Of a stretch of 30,954 nucleotides of DNA, positions 29,717 through 30,954 are shown in pieces. Both the position numbers and the translations under genes were made by a program. The DNA is from Acrasis kona. Taxonomy: Eukaryota; Heterolobosea; Eutetramitea; Acrasida; Acrasidae. The notes beneath the pieces are model-generated. The model was not told the DNA's origin. It worked only from the letters and a program-made list of their open reading frames with translations, and did not search any database. How positions within the stretch are numbered: the first letter of the stretch is position 1; the number at the start of each line of letters is the position of its first letter. The stretch is taken from positions 1 to 30,954 of the forward strand of contig JAOPGA020001130.1 in the NCBI GenBank assembly GCA_026419775.2. Direction: 5' to 3'.

Positions 29717-30060
29717 GGCATAGGCTTCGCCACTCCATCAGTATAGAGTAATGTGTAGTATTGCCATTAACTTGACTGGGTAGGATTTCCGGCATAGGTT
29801 CTCCTGAAAATAGCATAATGTACCAATGTGAAATATCTAGTAATTGGCATTAACTTGACTGGGTAGTATTTCCGGCATAAGTTTTGCCTAATGGTATGAT
29901 AATGTTGCAGGGACAAGTCAGACTGTGGCTGATGTAGGTTATATCATGGGATGGCGTATTCGGAATTTCGGCATAGGCTTTGCTTAATGGTACAATGATA
30001 GTGCCTGATGTAGGTTACATCATGGGATGACGTGTTCAAAATTTTGGCATAGGCTCCGCA
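29717..30060 (+). repeat. Degenerate GGCATAGG repeat array
   Basis: GGCATAGG-like words followed by CTTYGC-like words begin at 29717, 29791, 29874, 29970 and 30046, spaced 74, 83, 96 and 76 bp. Longer context is shared in pairs: TAACTTGACTGGGTAG before copies 2 and 3, and GATGTAGGTTAYATCATGGG before copies 4 and 5 (29931 and 30007). TAATGGTA follows copies 3 and 4. It is an old tandem array with at least two unit subtypes. Confidence 0.75.
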
Positions 30061-30474
30061 TTAGGGGTAGCGAAAATAGATTTAAAGTAGGTTACTGGCC
30101 AATACACTTCGTTTAGTCAAACTTGATAAAGAGTTAGTGATTCATTTTAAGAAATGTGCTTCTTACTAAGCATGTGAGCTTGGCGTCCATCTATAAAGAC
30201 TTCCTAAAAGATGTGTTTCATTACATGCAACAATCTAGCATTCATAGGAGTTTATAACTTTTAGTATTAGATATCTCGCGTCATGAAGCCACAGCCCATT
30301 ATCAGGACCAACCGCAGTTCTTGAGATAAAGTAAAAAAAGCTACATTGACCTCTATAATAGTTCGATTGTACAATGTACACAATGCCTATACTTTTTCAT
30401 ATCTGAATGCAAATTAGTATTGTATGACTTCTATAGACTCACTTTTCACATGATCGATTTTCAAAAAGTTTTTG
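30061..30474. other. Spacer, no gene seen
   Basis: Unique-looking AT-rich sequence with no coding frame. It should include the promoter of the right-edge frame. Confidence 0.4.
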
Positions 30475-30497
30475 GTTGACAAAATTTTCTTGTCAAC
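30475..30497. promoter_or_regulatory. 8-bp inverted repeat upstream of right-edge gene
   Basis: GTTGACAA (30475-30482) and TTGTCAAC (30490-30497) are exact reverse complements with a 7-bp spacer. They end 27 bp before the ATG at 30525, so this could be a protein-binding site, a leader hairpin or a transposon end. Confidence 0.5.
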
Positions 30498-30524
30498 TTT
30501 AAAAAAATCAGACAACAGAACATA

Positions 30525-30954
30525 ATGAACACCTCACAACAAAGCCAACAGAACACAAAGAACAACTATCACATTAGATACACAATGCTAGAACAATACA
30601 AAATGGAATTGAAATCCAATGCCTGGACAAAAAAGAATTTAATAAATATTGGACTGAAGGAAATTCCAAAACTACAGTACAAAATGTGCACAAGGAAGTT
30701 CTTTGAAAAGAACATTTATAGTTGTGAATCTGGAGCTATAGTATTTGAGAATGTACATTCAGATTTGTTAGATCAGAATGTAATTGATGCAAATTTCTTA
30801 AAAAGATTTAATGCATACAGTGTACATTTTACTAAACCATTCACTGAAGTCAGAGTTGATTTGAAGCCACCCACAGATACCAAGTGTGACAACCTGGAAC
30901 ATTCAGACTACAAATTGATGTCTGAATTAGAAGTCAGAGAAAATTGGAGTTCAG
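30525..30954 (+). CDS. Partial unknown protein, N-terminal 143 residues
   Basis: An open frame begins at ATG 30525 and runs without a stop to the right edge. It starts with a Gln/Asn/Ser-rich segment (MNTSQQSQQNTKNN), then a region with helical and strand-like parts (NLINIGLKEIPKLQYK, CTRKFFEKNIYSCESGAIVF, DANFLKRFNAYSVHFTKPF). Three cysteines are spread out with no metal motif. Codon use is AT-rich. No family is recognised. Its place in repeat-rich DNA suggests it may belong to a mobile element, but it could be a host gene. Confidence 0.55.
   Translation, partial: MNTSQQSQQNTKNNYHIRYTMLEQYKMELKSNAWTKKNLINIGLKEIPKLQYKMCTRKFFEKNIYSCESGAIVFENVHSDLLDQNVIDANFLKRFNAYSVHFTKPFTEVRVDLKPPTDTKCDNLEHSDYKLMSELEVRENWSS

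Overview
This is a eukaryotic nuclear window. It carries spliced protein genes with very small introns, one Pol III type tRNA gene, and transposons. The first 17.4 kb holds housekeeping genes packed on both strands. I can place 19 introns by joining frames against known families, and all fall between 33 and 47 nt. They start GTRNGT-like and end in AG, often with a TAAC-like branch site 8-15 nt upstream. A WDR35/IFT121 gene (intraflagellar transport) implies cilia or flagella. The same stretch has a Zn2Cys6 regulator of fungal type and a CUE2-like Smr nuclease. Together these suggest a flagellated early-branching fungus or relative, for example a Rozella-like cryptomycote or chytrid. Some amoebae or another protist remain possible; this is inference, not proof.

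Layout of the gene-rich part: a gene fragment at the left edge (1-240, minus); CUE2/N4BP2-like nuclease (335-2048, minus); DFR/CCR-like reductase (2311-3279, plus); three-module metallothionein (3342-3675, minus); tRNA-Asp(GUC) (3994-4064); EMC6 (4372-4773, plus); NOP10 with a zinc ribbon (4896-5122, minus) diverging over 75 bp from a lysine-rich protein (5198-5750, plus); MYND-finger protein (5940-6957, plus); broken hAT transposase (7004-7449, minus); MEST/SERHL-like hydrolase (7661-8863, minus); Zn2Cys6 factor (9093-10595, plus); a glutaredoxin-VAP fusion (10679-12679, plus); WDR35/IFT121 (12737-16560, plus); and SEC22 (16598-17366, minus). EMC6, the VAP fusion and SEC22 all act at the ER membrane, but their closeness may be chance.

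From 17.4 kb on, the window is repeat-rich and gene-poor. It holds decayed frames, an element bounded by GCTCATTCCC inverted repeats (about 18.06-19.37 kb), and an AT-rich island (20.6-20.97 kb). It then holds a broken Ty3/Gypsy LTR retroelement with one recognisable LTR (23.13-26.64 kb, minus) and a PIF/Harbinger-like DNA transposon with two frames overlapping by ATGA (26.87-28.84 kb, minus). A rearranged second copy of part of that transposon lies at 29.11-29.43 kb. After it come a degenerate repeat array (29.72-30.06 kb) and an unknown frame running off the right edge. Single N bases occur only in this half, as expected for collapsed multicopy sequence.

The observations I would follow first are: (1) the glutaredoxin-like domain fused to a VAP/MSP protein; (2) a set of perfect DNA hairpins, all with C-GNA-G triloops, in and beside the Harbinger-like element, one inside its coding sequence; (3) the archaeal-style zinc ribbon of NOP10; (4) the GCTCATTCCC-bounded element.
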